Positions 37,939 through 51,000 of a stretch of DNA of 64,000 nt are shown here, in pieces (position 1 is the first letter of the stretch; each line of letters begins with the position of its first letter). The notes beneath the pieces are model-generated. The model searched no databases. It saw nothing but the letters and a program-made list of their open reading frames with translations, and had not been told where the DNA came from. Source of the stretch: Blasia pusilla. Its lineage: Eukaryota > Marchantiophyta > Marchantiopsida > Blasiales. The stretch spans positions 3,968,001 to 4,032,000 of the forward strand of contig CM114273.1 in assembly GCA_050084515.1 (NCBI GenBank), read 5' to 3'. The position numbers were made by a program, and so were the translations under genes.

Positions 37939-38656
37939 GGATATCTCCGCAAGGAGATGAGCTAGCATCACTGTTGGTATAGAAGAGACACAACGAACAA
38001 ACCGCAATTTTAGTCCTATAGTTGGAGCGGAACGCATCCGAGCCTTGTATGAACTCTCCATCAGACAGGCGTTGGTTGTAGATGAATACAATTTGTAGAT
38101 GGAGGAGAGAGCAATCCGCTGGAGTATGACCCCTCTACAAGATGTGTGGTGGACACACCACACAGCTCGATATTTGCAGCTCTAGGAGTGACCGGAGCCC
38201 AAGAGAAGTTCGCCGAGTATGTTAGAATATGAATCAGAAATCTCATCGATTTCCCAAAAAACAAAAAGAGCTCATCAAGAATCTACTATAAAAAGTCAGG
38301 TGAGAATGCAAGAATTTGAGAGTGCCAACAATTAAGATGGATCTTTTCTCATTCATTCACAGAGTAAAAATTTGGAAAGTAGTATATGACCTTTGTTGAG
38401 AAAATATTTAGAATTTAAAAGGAGCATGTACTATTTAAGTTCTCTCCAAAAATTACAAGCAAGATGCGCCAAAGATATGTTTCGGTCGCCATGAAATCTA
38501 AGGAGAGACATACCAAGGTGCTTTTCTGATTTCTGCATCTAAATATAACAAAAGCTCTGAATTACGCCCACGAAATCGTCCCGAGTGAACTTAGCACCCA
38601 AGATATTTGCGTAGGTGGGGCATATGTGACAAAATGGTCGCTTTCAACCAACAATT
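37939..38656. other. No gene recognised
   Basis: Continuation of the balanced-composition tract to about 38280, then ordinary intergenic DNA. Confidence 0.4.
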
Positions 38657-39202
38657 CTTGTGACATAACTGGCCCTCCCGAATTCAACACCACCCAGAAT
38701 TCACGAAGCCCAGTTTCGTCACAAGGATTAGGTTTCAATGTACTGAAAATCCATGATGGAATCAAACCATGGCTACAGTACCTCCAGCAGCATCTCTTGA
38801 ATTCAGCATGCCTTAATAATGAAAATCACATTGCTGCTTGGTCAAGTCCCTTCATCGTTACTAGACAGGAAACCCACGCTGGCCATGTAACTTTCTTAGC
38901 TTCACAAGAATGCTGAAGCCAAAGCTATCCAGAGACAAACTAAAGAGATTCTAGCCGCTCCAATCAGGAATCCATTATGGGAAGGAATGGATGGCCGGTC
39001 ACAACCACTGGATAGTCGCTTGATATTGGGCCAAAGGAAATCCATAACCGGAATGGCCAGAATCACAAGCGACCGGCACCAAAAATTCAGCCCATCCATG
39101 TCGAAGTGTTGTGGATTCTGGAGCATTCTCAAAATAGGAGGCTCGACGATCCCCAAGGAATCTTGGTTGCACCTCATTCGGGAGAGCCAGTAATGTCAAA
39201 AG
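38657..39202. repeat. TIR-540 family unit, copy 2
   Basis: The left terminus CTTGTGACATAACTGGCC and the inverted right terminus CTTTTGACATTACTGGCT agree at 24 of 27 end positions, the best-preserved pair. Internal hairpin partner: GAATTCACGAAGCCCAGTTT then CGTCACAA, to about 38732. 546 bp. Downstream sequence to about 39900 still resembles that after copy 4 (47083), so this copy may have arisen with its flank. Confidence 0.65.
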
Positions 39203-41374
39203 TGTCTAATGGACATTTTCCAAGTATATGTACTTCCAGTATCCATTTTTTCTGGAGAATTGACCAATTTCCTTCCTAGCACCAGGCGGAGATCTCATTT
39301 TATGCTGAGAATTCAACTGTATACAATGCTGTGAGTAAATGAATCTAACTTCAACAAGAATCATAAAATCTCCTTCAGAGCACCATGAGGAATTTGGATC
39401 GAGAAGATAGATAGTCAGAAAAATTACGAACTGCTTTCAGTCAAGATGCCCCGAGAGAATTCTAAGTAGCCGACTTGTGCAAAGCTTTGAGACTGGGCGT
39501 TAGATTAGAGCCGTTGAATAAAAGTTTCAGAAAGTAGACATATTCTAAAACACATGCAAATTCCATAAACAAAGAGCTCATCCTTGAACCCCGTCCTCAA
39601 ATATCACTAGCAATGAGGATTCAGTTTGTGAAAGTGTGCCTCCATACGTGCAAGATTAGAGATGTGGATCTCCAGGAACACGGATAGTTCAGGGAATTGA
39701 GCTCCTCACTATTAAGGAGCATGCGGGTCTCTAGCTGACTGGAAAATAGATGGGAAATGAAAGGTGGAGTTGACGTTTTATAAGAACTCCTTGATTTCCA
39801 CTCACTGAAGTGAGTCCCTCAAGTGATCGATTTACTTAGAACCAGTGAGGGGATCGACCGTCAATATTCAGGGTCTGAAGAGATCATTTTTCTTGTTCAA
39901 AGGGCACGTTTGCCATCCATCATCAGTTACAGGATTCGATGGAGAACTGCTGGGTGAAGGTAACAGGAAGGACTAAGGGAAACCCACCACGTGAAGATCT
40001 TGCATGGCCGTGAGTCCACTGATTTTCCTGGAGGAGAACGTGAAGATGTTTGGATGGCGAAAAGAGAGCAAGCTCTCAAAAACGCCGGGAGCTGCTGAAG
40101 TCGGAGGTAATGGTGACAGGAGTTGCGCTGCGTTTTAGGCAATAGTTACACCTTGGGAAGCCAATTATTCATATTGGGACATAAGCCTCTGATTTCTAAT
40201 CATCAGCCTCTGGATCTCAAATCTTTTGGATGAGATCCCCTTTGCTATTTGTCATTTATTCTGTTTAGTTGGTATAAACACTTGTTTTTCCAGTGTGGAT
40301 TTATCTTGTTCATGAATGGAATGAGTGAAGTGCTTATCTGAGTTTGGGCATATAAGTAAGGAAACTCCAACAAATGAAATACTATTCTCCTATGACAGTA
40401 CATGGACACTATCAACCAGGAACCTAAATTCAAATCCTTTGGAACTAGTAACTTCAATCCAAATGATATTCCTATTCTGCATCTTTCGGAGGAAATAAAA
40501 GAAATAATAGCAGTGGAAAATATGGCATTCAAATATCACTAGGTAGTCTTGCTCACCATCTTGCCCAGGGTACGTAACTTCAATCCCTTCTTTCTTACTT
40601 TTCTGAATTCTGAAAATAGATCCAATCTACTCGTTCTAATGAGATCCTTCCCAACCAGATCTGCTACCATAGATCCACAGTTTATTATGTAACATTAATT
40701 GAGTGTGTTCTCTTTTTCTCTATTGTATATGTGTATTGTGTTGGAGGTGTGGACTTTTTAATTGGTTCTATCCACAGTATTGCATGTAACAAACTATGAT
40801 GATCTAAAGCTTAGCATCCAATCACAACTTGACTTTCCACCATTCTTATTCATTCCATCATATCCCCCTTCTCTATGCTGCACATTTTAAGAAGCTCACC
40901 TCGGAACTGAAGAAAGGGTTGGAATGGTTGAAGTGGAAGAAGCTCAGCTCACAACCGAACCTATGATTGATGTGAATGGAACCTTCTGAGGAAGTAGTTT
41001 CTGTACCATCTCCTCCTGTGGCCATCTCATCTCCTCCCGTGTAAAAGGAGGGTTCGAAGGCCAGGAAAATATTGTTGCAAAGAGCCTTTTCCTCCTAAAC
41101 ATTCTTTTTACAGTTTACAGAGACCTCCGTGAGATCTATGGGTATATATCACACACATACGCTTTAAGTGGCATTCACTCTTCTATTCTATGGACAATTC
41201 TCTTTGAAGACTACATATATTCTACCCTTCCTTGCGCTTGTCACGGTACTATACTACTGCTAATGTTGAAGACTTCATATCTCACGTCCTTCGTTGCCAG
41301 CAAACAATCCATTCTATAAATGAGGCTGGATCTGAAGTTTCCCTTACAAGAGAATGCAGAGGATCCCTACAACA
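39203..41374. other. Old flank copy, then no gene recognised
   Basis: 39203-39900 weakly matches 47625-48100 (shared AGACATATT and CATAAACAAA landmarks). A minus-strand TATAAAACG lies near 39776. Beyond 39900 nothing could be assigned. Confidence 0.35.
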
Positions 41375-41638
41375 CTACCCGTTGAGAGTGAAGTCTATGG
41401 TGGCCGCTTGCCTTGGCCAAAATCGACAACACGGCCCCCTCCCTAATTCCCAGCCACCCTTGGCTCTGCCCTCTGAAACAACTGCTGTTCCGATGAGCGT
41501 AACGGAAGGGGTTACACAGCGCAGGAATCCACCCAATTCACCATCGCCGACAAACTCTACCATATCCCGCTCATCCTCTTCGCGCGACAGCAAACTGGTG
41601 TCTAGGTGGGTGGGGGCGACGACGACGTAGTCCGACAC
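41375..41638 (-). CDS. Possible small protein or first exon
   Basis: GC-rich minus-strand frame from ATG 41638 (MSDYVVVAPTHLDTSLLS) for 87 codons, Glu-rich then hydrophobic. An opposite-strand frame overlaps it (41232-41630). No domain is recognised and no TATA box was found. Confidence 0.25.
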   Translation of the reverse strand: MSDYVVVAPTHLDTSLLSREEDERDMVEFVGDGELGGFLRCVTPSVTLIGTAVVSEGRAKGGWELGRGPCCRFWPRQAATIDFTLNG

Positions 41639-42389
41639 ATCGTTTAGGGGCGGCGGGTTTAGGGTCGAAGTCGGTCTGGGTCACTCGACTCACGCTGCAT
41701 TTCATGTTCTAAGATCCATAACCTAAATCGGGGCTAACTTCGCGGGGAAGTGGCACTCCATCAAAAGATGAATTGAGTTAAGGTTCTTATTAACTTTGTT
41801 ATTATTGTAAAGGAATATGCAATGCGATATTTTATGCTGAAAATTTAATTCATCAAGATGAGACACATAAAGCATGAAGAGATTTAAGTCGTGAGACCAA
41901 AAAGATATCTAATTCATTGCTTTTGTCGAAATCGGTGTTAAGGGATGTGAAGGAAAGAAAAAGAAAAGGAAGTGCCTAGGAACGCTTAGTTCCTGGGTTT
42001 GTTCCTATACCAGGTCCATTACAATTGCAATTCTAATCAATCTGCAAGTTCTTAGGTATTTTTGCAATGAGTGCCTAGCTTTTTATACAATCTGAGATTT
42101 GAGAGGAAGCAGTGCATATCAGACAAGTTCAGATTCTACTATTGACTTAATTCTACTATTGGCCGAGCGTTCTTGGCATGTCCTAGATCTGTAGATCTGC
42201 ACCACCGTGGGCTGTCCATTCTAAACTTGCAAAAAGCCAGACATGTCTCGTCTTCAAGACTCCAGCTCTAAATTCTCTGGAGTCTCAACAGTGAAACGCA
42301 GTCCAGAATCAAATAGAACAGGCGACCCACGATGGTGCAGATCGACGAAAGCAACGGTAAAGTAGAAGCTGCAGAGAAGATGGAGGGCA
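41639..42389. other. No gene recognised
   Basis: Short stretch between the GC-rich frame and the duplicated block. 42160-42320 resembles 46485-46600 (GCCGAGCGTTCTTGGCA landmark), so the block homology may begin here in patches. Confidence 0.4.
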
Positions 42390-45030
42390 TGCGAGAGATA
42401 CCATCAGGTTATGCTCTATGCCATAGATAGCAAAATGACTGCAGGTCCCTTTGAATTCCGATTCCAATGCCAATCTCTCCTAGCAAGCTTTATGCAATTA
42501 CGGAAATAAGTCATGAGAGAATCAATGCATCCGGAAACACACTCAAGCGCGGGAGTTTGATCAGGGTAACAGAAGTAACAGAAATGGAACGTTGTTCCCT
42601 GTCGACGATGTGAAAAAAAATTTGTATGCCCGAAGTTACATGAAGGACTTTCACATGTGCAAACATACACTTCCACGTAAATGAACGCACAGAGAATTGA
42701 AGCTGTTTCTTCTTTAGAGAACTGATAATCATTTTGCCGACGCACTGACTTTCTTCCTTGAGAGCGTAGATGAAGAGCTCGTCGACTTCAACCAGAAATT
42801 CTTGTGACAGTAATGCCCCTCCCGCATTCGGTCCACCTTTTTGCTGCGCACTCGACTGAATTCGAGAAGGCCAGTTCTGTCACAAACATCCGGTTCCAGG
42901 GATGATAATCTCGTCATCGAATACCACTCCAGCGCCGATATATCTCTCATCTGAATTCGCAAAGGCACCTGAGCTGAGACAGAGACCGGAGGATTGATTC
43001 GAAAGCAGGAGTATCTTCTCGAAACTCACCCCAGGGAGTGATGCCAAAGCATGACTCCCGGGTATCCACCAACAGGGCCTCTAATCCCAAACGCTTGCTA
43101 TTGGATCAGATTAAAAGCTGTTGACATCCGATCACAAGAGCTCAAAGTAGTCGGGTGACTTCACGGCCCTCATTCGGCTGCAGAAACAAGCATCTGGATA
43201 TGGTCCCAAAGAGAACGGAATCGAATCAGGAGGTGGGAATCATCACAGCTATACGAAGCCATTCGCCATGAGAATCCTTGCTGCACAGGATGCCATCAAG
43301 CACCTACGCCAGCAATGGTGTAGGTGCTTCATTCGGGAGAGCCATTAATGCCTCATATGTCATGTCAACGATTAGGGCCTTCGGATTCTTCTCCAAATCC
43401 CAATCTTGCTGGAGTTTCATTCCAACACCTGCTGGAATGAAAAATCAAAGGTTCGATCCCAAAATCTTGGTGAGGTTAGGTTTCAATTAAATTGAAGGAT
43501 AATTTAGCATAAAACGGTATTCATATCTTGAGAAAATTGTCATAATGTCATACCAATTGCATATTTAGAAAACTCACTAAATTTCTAAAGTATTTCTCCC
43601 GATTGATGTCCTAAAAGTTGTAAGGTGAATCGATTTATGCACTTCTTCCAAAAGTTAGCTAGATATTTGCTTCATATTCATGATGATGCATCTAGGTTTC
43701 AATACTGTCCCCGAAACCAAATCTTGCGTAAGCATGATTTCTAAATTTCTATTAAAATTAATAAGATTTATAAGAATTTTTAGAAACATTCCTTATGCCC
43801 TTTAAACAAATTCATCTCTTATGGAGTGATTTCATCTATTCCCAAAAAAAATAACCCACTAATATATGATGTGGTGGAAATTGGGCTTCTCAGGGGTGAT
43901 ATAGCTCTTTTAAAATTTTTACAACTGCTTCCTTGGTTATTCCTATCTCTTTATAGTGAACTTGGTGCTAGAAAATCCAGCTTATATATATAGTGCTCCT
44001 AAGTGGAGAAAAGAGATGAATTTCATAGACATGATCCAATGTAACTAATACCTAGTATTTTTTTATGTTTCCTCTTTAAAAAGCTACAATTCATTGCATC
44101 ATAGAGACAATTTGTTGGGGGTGCAATTTATTGGCTTAATTTTTCTCAATTATCACATTATGATGTGATTCATAATGTAGGAGAGAAAATAGAGGAATGT
44201 AAGTGAGTCAAGCTAGTTTATCTCCAATGTGGGAGAAGATATAAATAATAGTTTCGGCATTCGAAGTAAACTATAGAATTGTAGTCTCTAATTTAGCTCT
44301 TTGACTTTCTGTCCAATAAAATAAGTATATTTTGCCCATTCTAGTGATTTCCTTAAGCTTCCTATGGGAGGAAACTAGTCCGTTGCATGCATTCATGAGC
44401 TAAGCAAAGTAGAATTGAGTAATTTCACGCTGCAGGAGTGACTATATCAATAAGTATATCACTCCCTCAGTAAGAATAATATGAGCTATGATGTTCAAGA
44501 TCCCTATTTTATTTAGTACGAAAATGCTATATTAAGATAAATCATTCGGTAAGTAAAATTGTTAGTGTTTTGGCTTTTGAGATAATTATATTATTTGTAG
44601 CTATTATGTTCTTGCTTATTTGTCATTACAAGCGGATGTCATGTCCTTCAAAAAATTAAATTAGTAATAATAGTATCTAGATTTAATGTTATCACATATT
44701 TCTCATTAAAATAAGATTTTCTTTCCTTCTAAAAGTAAAAGGATTTTCTCCAAATCTTGTATTATATCTTATTAGAATTGGATGTTCTGTTATTAATATC
44801 CATTAAAAAGTAAAATTAAGAATAATTATCTCCGGACATACTTGTCCAAATAATTGTTGAAATACCCTTTTCATTAAAATCAAATCTTGTAGGTTTAAAC
44901 TAGAAATGTTTATGCTACTAAATCCTTTAAATGATATTGAATCCCTCTCAAAATATGTGGCAAGACCAACTCTACTTTCCAGTTTCCAGATTTATAATAA
45001 GAAGATGGAGATAAGAGCATGGCAGACAAA
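42390..45030. repeat. Partial unit of the 5.4-kb tandem duplication
   Basis: Segment 42390-43478 matches 46690-47765, 52230-53330 and 56490-57520. Segment 43478-45030 matches 48768-50490 (both begin TAGGTTTCAATTAAATT). The ~1-kb piece present between these segments in the next unit (47765-48768) is absent here. Confidence 0.75.
42801..43357. repeat. TIR-540 family unit, copy 3
   Basis: Left end CTTGTGACAGTAATGCCCCT; right end, inverted, TATGAGGCATTAATGGCTCT. 557 bp. An insertion of the Ser-Glu-rich coding-like sequence near the left end lengthens the hairpin loop. Confidence 0.6.
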
Positions 45031-47082
45031 AAATTTGGCTCAATAAGGCTTTGGGATGAGAGAGACTAAAGAGATCTTTATGCTCTTATAGTGTTTACAG
45101 TGTGAGCATATTATGATCTTTATGTCTCTTAAACCGAGGAAGAGCTCAGGCTTTGGGAGTTGGAAGGCCTTCCCAAGTTCTAACGGTTCAGGCCCGTGCT
45201 CATGATGGTTCATGTTGATGGAGGGAATGGATGGATGGAGCTGATATTGAGGCCTCAGTTGACAGCTTGTGGGAGTTCAAAGATCACACGGGCCGAGTGA
45301 ACAAAGAACTCAGGAAATTTCTGAGAACCGAGATCATAAAGATCATAATAAATTTGAGAGCTCATCAACCAAACTACGGGTGTGAGGAATTCAGGAGAAA
45401 AGAGGTGGAGGAGACAGCTCCGCGTTACGGTCAGCAGTCCCGCACGTGGATGATGCTTATGGAGAAAAAAAACAAAACCATGAACATAGTTTGCGGAAGC
45501 CCTGTGGAAGAGGCAAATGCAATGCTGATCAGTCGCAGCAGCTGGTCCTGGTTTGAAACTCGGAAGTTGCTATCACCGGAGCACAACTATTATCAAACTA
45601 ACGAGGACTCACACGATTAGACCTCGCGAAGGAAAGTCGAAGGCAAGCAGATCTGGTGGGATTGCACATACTCCAAGAATACACGAGAACTGCACAAAAT
45701 AGAGGACTCACTACAGATGGACAGTAATCGTAAGGGAAAGCTAAAGGAGATGAGATATAATGGAATTGCACCAACTCAAGAAAAAGGACGGAAGAAAAAC
45801 CAGAGGACTCAGACAGATGGCGCAGTACTTCAAGCTGAAATAATAGTGAGGCCAGCATTTCTAGACCAACTGAGAAAACACACGCATCTAATTGGGGAGA
45901 CGAACGTCGAAAAAAAGTTGGTGTGACAGTCTATAACGCATTCAGTGAGAATTAAAATCTTCCTGCCATCAGTTATACATACCACCTGTTTGACTGAATG
46001 TTACTTGGCTGCTTGCAAGTGGATCCCAATTGAAAATGCGATGGATCCACTGATGCTGTTGCACCTAAAAATCTCAATGGGAAGTTGGAATAGTTACTCT
46101 CAGTGTGAGAGATCTCTTTGATCTCCGGTGCGCGTTTCTGCAGACCTGCACAAACCACAATTTTCTCCCTCCCGAACTCTCTCTGACATTGGTGGAATAA
46201 CAGGAGAAACCCATCGACCAGCAAACCATTCGTGAGTGGCCCAATCCAGTTCAACCAACACCTGTAGATCGGAGAGAACTAACTTCAGAGATTGAACAGT
46301 GCGGGATTGTGATGTTGTATGGGGGGTAGAGAATCCATATGTCACGAGAAGACTTGAAAGCACGGAGAAAATTAACAGAGACCACAGAAGAGAGTCATCA
46401 CTCTGCGCTCAAAAATTATTCCAGATGTGTCCTCAAGAGCCCCACCCTTCGAATCCAAAAGGAAACGGGAGAGCGAAATTATAGCCGAGCGTTCTTGGCA
46501 CGTCGTAGATCTGCACCAGCGTTGTCGTCCATTCTAAACTTGCAAAAGACCATACCTCAACAGAGTCGACACTTAAATATGCGTACGCAATCCAGAATCA
46601 AATAGAATGGACGATCCACAGGGATGCAGATGACAAGAAACTCAGGACCGAAAGGAAGTTCGCTGGAGAGAAGATGGAGGAGGTGCGAGAGATATCATGA
46701 GCTGTGGCTCATGCTCCAGCAAACTTACTGCAGGTCTCTCTCTTTCCATTCATTCTCTCCTTGCAAGTTACGTACAAGTACGGAAATAAGTCATGAGAGA
46801 GAATCCATGCATCCCAAAACGCACTCAAGCGCGAGATTACCAACCAGATAAGTAACAGATATGGAACCATGTTCCTGTAAGCGTTGTGAAAACTTTATTG
46901 TATCCCCTGAAGGTACATGAAGATCATTCGCATGTGGAAACATACACTTTCACGCAAATCAACGCACAGAGACGTGACGATGTTTCTTCTTAAGAGAACT
47001 GGTAATCATTTTTAGGGCATTGTCTTTCTAGGGTAGTCAGCAGTCTTCTTGAGAGCGTACTTGTCGACTTCAACCAGCAATT

Positions 47083-47624
47083 CTTGTGACAGTAATGGCC
47101 CTCCCGAATTCAGCCTACTCCTTTCTTCCGCACTCGTGGACCGAATTCGCGAAGGCCACTTCTGTCACAAACATCAGGTTCCAGGGGCCGGAAACCTCGT
47201 CATCGAATACCACTCCAGCGCCGAAGTATGTCTCATCTGAATTCGCAAGGGCACCTGAGCTGAGACAGAGACGGAAGGATTCATTCGAAAGCAGGAGAAC
47301 CGCCGCGAATCTCAGCTAGAGCGTATGATAGAACAGGAGAGGGCCTCGAATCACAAGCGCTAGTCATTGGAGCAGATCCAAAGCTGTAGACATCCACTCA
47401 TGAGAACTCAGAGTGGGGCCCGTGAAAACACTCCTCATTCGGCTGAGACGCGAGCTTCCGGATATCCTCCCAAAAGCAATGGAATGGAATCAGGAGGTGG
47501 GATTCATCCTTGAACGGCCATCCGAAGCCATTCGCCATGAGAATCCTTTCTCGCATCCTTCCACATGGTGCGATCAACGTCGCCAGAATGACGCTTTATT
47601 CGGGAGAGCCATTAATGCCTCATA
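47083..47624. repeat. TIR-540 family unit, copy 4
   Basis: Left end CTTGTGACAGTAATGGCCCT, hairpin partner GGCCACTTCTGTCACAA ending near 47169, right end ATTCGGGAGAGCCATTAATG at 47598. 542 bp. Confidence 0.65.
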
Positions 47625-48050
47625 CATCAACATGTCGTCAACATGTCAAGATCATTTAGGGCCATAAGATTTTCTTCCAAACCCAAGCCTCGCTGGATTT
47701 CCACTCTCTTCTTTGAAAACCTGGAAACCCAACTCCTCCTGCTGGAAAGAAAAATCAAAATCAAAGTAAGTCAGAACTAATCTCCAAAAGGAAATAGCAC
47801 TATTCTAAATCAATGAGGGTTGATTCACGCAGAGCAAAGAAAGGAAATAAAGAAATAGACATATTTTCTTGCAAACAAATATAACAATCGGCCCCATAAA
47901 CAAAAGATCTAGTGCTTCAAGGCTCCCAAAACTCTCTATCGCTCTAATAGATCTCTACAGGGCTAGTAAGATGAGTCTTCCTACCAAGAAGAGGGAGGTG
48001 GAAGAGACCCGAATGAAGCTCCTCGATACTATGGAATGAAGGAGAGGAAC

Positions 48051-48061
48051 TTGTTTTTATA
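48051..48061 (-). promoter_or_regulatory. Conserved TATA-like box, copy 1
   Basis: Minus-strand TATAAAAACAA is conserved at 53594-53604 and 57625-57635 together with the following AGTTCC. A minus-strand frame downstream is preceded by a polypyrimidine tract and CAG near 47750, so a decayed minus-strand gene may have started here. Confidence 0.35.
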
Positions 48062-51000
48062 AGGCCCTTGAGCGGCGGCCTATGTTTTGGGATTAGGTAG
48101 AGAGAGGTGTCTGCCTTAGGGCTGACGTGGAGAGTTTAACATTCATTCTTAGGGCTTACTTGGACACCCTTCCCTAGAAGTAGCTGTGAAGTATAAATAC
48201 TTTAGGTTTAGTCGCTCCGACTTAGATAATCAGTGCATGCAAAGTTAACAAAGGAAGACAGTGTAACCCTTAAGTTTAGTTAATCCCAAAATCTTGAGGT
48301 TATATTACATCAAAATTTAGGAAAAATTAGGCATATAACCTATCCGCTTCCTTGAAACATTGTTATTATTATTATACCATTTTTGAGTTTGGAAAAATTG
48401 TGGCTCATAGTTGGCTTGGAAACCTATTATACTAAGAATTGTAAGGAGACTTTTTGAAAAGAAATGTATGTGCATTCACTTCTACGCAAAGGCTCTTTAG
48501 ATATTTGCTCCACATTGGGCAAGTTTCTATAGCACATAATTTTCCATACGGTCCCTTCAGCCATAATTATGAGTTTATGTGAAATTTATATATATTATAT
48601 AGCGTTCTCATCCGAATATCTTACTTTACGAGTGCAGAATATAATAGGAAAAAGGAGTTAGGACCATTCCTCCAAGTTTAGAGTGATTTCATCTCTTTCC
48701 TACATAAATAACTCATGCGGTGGAAATTGGGCTTCTCTTAGGTGGTATAGCTCTTTAAATAATATTAGGTTTCAATTAAATTAGAAGATAATTTAGCATA
48801 AAAGGGTATCCACATCCTTGAGAAAACTCTCGGAATATTATACCAATTGCATATTTAGAAAACTCAGACAAAATTTCTAAAGTATCTCTCCCAACTGATA
48901 TCCTACAAGTTGTAAGGTGAATCTTAAAAAATAGATCTATGCACTTCTTCCAAATGTTAGTTAGATATTTGCTTCATATTCATGATGAGATTATATAACA
49001 TCTAGTTTCCAATACGGTCCCCTAAACCAAACTTTTTGTAAGCATGATTTCTGAATTTCTATTAAGATTTATAAAAATATTTAGAAACCTTTCTCCTTCC
49101 TTGTAAATACATTTACCTCTTGTTGAGTGATTTCATCTATTCCCCACAAAAAGAACCCACTAATATATGATGTGGTGGAAATTGGGCTTATCAAAGGTGA
49201 TATAGCTCTTTTAAAAATTTTACAACCGTTTCCTTGGTTACTCTTATCTCTTTGTAGTGTTGCTAAAAATTCCAGCTTATATATGGTGTTCCTAAGTGGA
49301 GAAAAGAGATGAATTTCGTATACATGATCCACTGTAACTAATACCTAGTATTTTTTTATGTTTCCTCTATAAAAAAAACTACCATTCATTGCACCATAGA
49401 GATAATTTTTTGATGTTCCTCATAAATAAGCCAATTTATTTTCTTACCTATTCTAAATTATCTCATCCCATTAACTAGTACGATGCTATTTATAATGTAA
49501 GAGGAAAAATAGAGAATGCAAGTGAGCCTAGCTAATTTATTCATCTCTAATATGGGAGAAGATACATTCAAGGAGGCCTCATAAATTATAGTTTTTGCAT
49601 TCTAAGTAAACTAAAAAATTGTAGCCTTTATTTTAGCTCATTCATTTTGGGTCCAATAAAATAAGTAGATTTTGCGTATTGTAGTGACTTCCTTATCCTT
49701 CCTATTCATGTGTAAAAGGAGACTAGTGTGAGCTCATTCATGCACTCATGAGATGAGCAAAGTAGAATTCAGTAATTCTCTTATCTTTTAAAAAATCCCA
49801 CTTCCGCTACAGGCGACTCTATCAATAAGTATGTCACTCACCTCAATAGGTACAATATGAATTATTATGTTCATAATCCCTATTTTATTTAGTACTAAAA
49901 TGCTTGATTCAGCTAGATCATTCGGTATGCAAAATTGCTAGGGTTTTGGCTTTTGAGATAATTCTAGTATTTGTTACTACTATATTCTTGCTTATTTGTC
50001 ATAACAACGGGATGTAATGCCCTTCAAAAAGTGAAGTAGTAGTAATAATATGTAGATTTTATTCTATCACATATTTCTCATTAAAATTGGACTTTATTTC
50101 CTTCAAAAAGTAGAAGGATTTTTGATGTCTTATTGGATGTTTTGTGATTCATATCCTTCCAAAAGTAGAATTAAGAATAATTATCTCCGGGCAAACTTAT
50201 CCAAATCATTGTTGAAATACCCTTTTTAATTATTATCAAATACTGCCATCTTGCAAGTTTAGACAAGAAATGTTTATGGTAATAAATCCTTTAAATGATA
50301 TTGCATCCCACTCAAAATATGTTGTAAGACCAATTCTACTTCTCACACTTATAATAAGAGGATGGAGATAAGAGCATGGCATATAAAAAGTTGCTGCTCT
50401 TTTGGCATGGAGCTAACCTGGAATTGTGATTCATTTTGCTAGAAACCCACGAGTAGTCTCCCAAATTGAGAGAAGGCCTCGGGAAATTGTGGGCAATGAG
50501 GTCAATAAGGCTTTGGGATGAGAGAGACTAAAGAGATCTTTATGCTCTTATAGTGTGAGCACATTATGATCTTTATGATTTCGATGTTTGTGAAAGAGGA
50601 AGAGCTCAGGCTTTGGGAGGTGGAAGGGCTTCCTAAGTTCTCGCAGTTCATGCCCGTGCTCGCGATGCTTCAGGTTGATGGAGTGGAACGGATGGATGGA
50701 GCTGATATTGGAGGCCTCAGTTGACAGCTTGTGGGAGTTCAAAGATCACACGCGAAGAAAGAACTCAACGTGAAGACCCACCTAGCCAGACAACCAGAGC
50801 TCATCAACTAAATCAAGCGTGTGAAGAAATTCCTGAGAAGCGATGGAAAATCCAGAGCTCATCAACCAACTACGGGTGTGAGGAGTTCAGGAGAAGAGAG
50901 ATGGAAAGACAGCCCGGCGTTACGTTCGCAGACAACGAAGACTCCAGCACGTGGATAATGCTTATGCAGAAAAGGAAAAAAATCACGAACACACATCGCG

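Larger units (their letters stand above)
45031..50490. repeat. Complete unit of the 5.4-kb tandem duplication
   Basis: Begins with CAATAAGGCTTTGGGATGAG (45042; again at 50503). Contains, in order, a gene-like 1.65-kb segment, the TIR-540 unit, a TATA-bearing segment and an AT-rich segment. Open frames conserved with the next unit, for example NYGCEEFRR (45231-45620 and 50721-51140, +) and LDWATHEWFAG (46254 and 51801 region, -), have no recognised domain. In the AT-rich part, a 55-60-codon frame reading VVEIGL and PWL occurs at 43830, 49127 and 54137 with conserved residues. Confidence 0.75.

Noticed and set aside
41232-41630. 132-codon plus-strand frame, Ser/Thr/Pro-rich
   Set aside because: It overlaps the opposite-strand frame that has the more gene-like start. 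No domain or repeat support, so only the minus frame is listed, at low confidence.
43440-43465. tRNA B-box-like GGTTCGATCCC
   Set aside because: No matching A box or cloverleaf could be found upstream. The sequence lies in the duplicated repeat block.
46299-47319. Many plus-strand short frames in the tandem units
   Set aside because: The same DNA is open on both strands and the frames are not all kept between units, so no single coding strand can be chosen.
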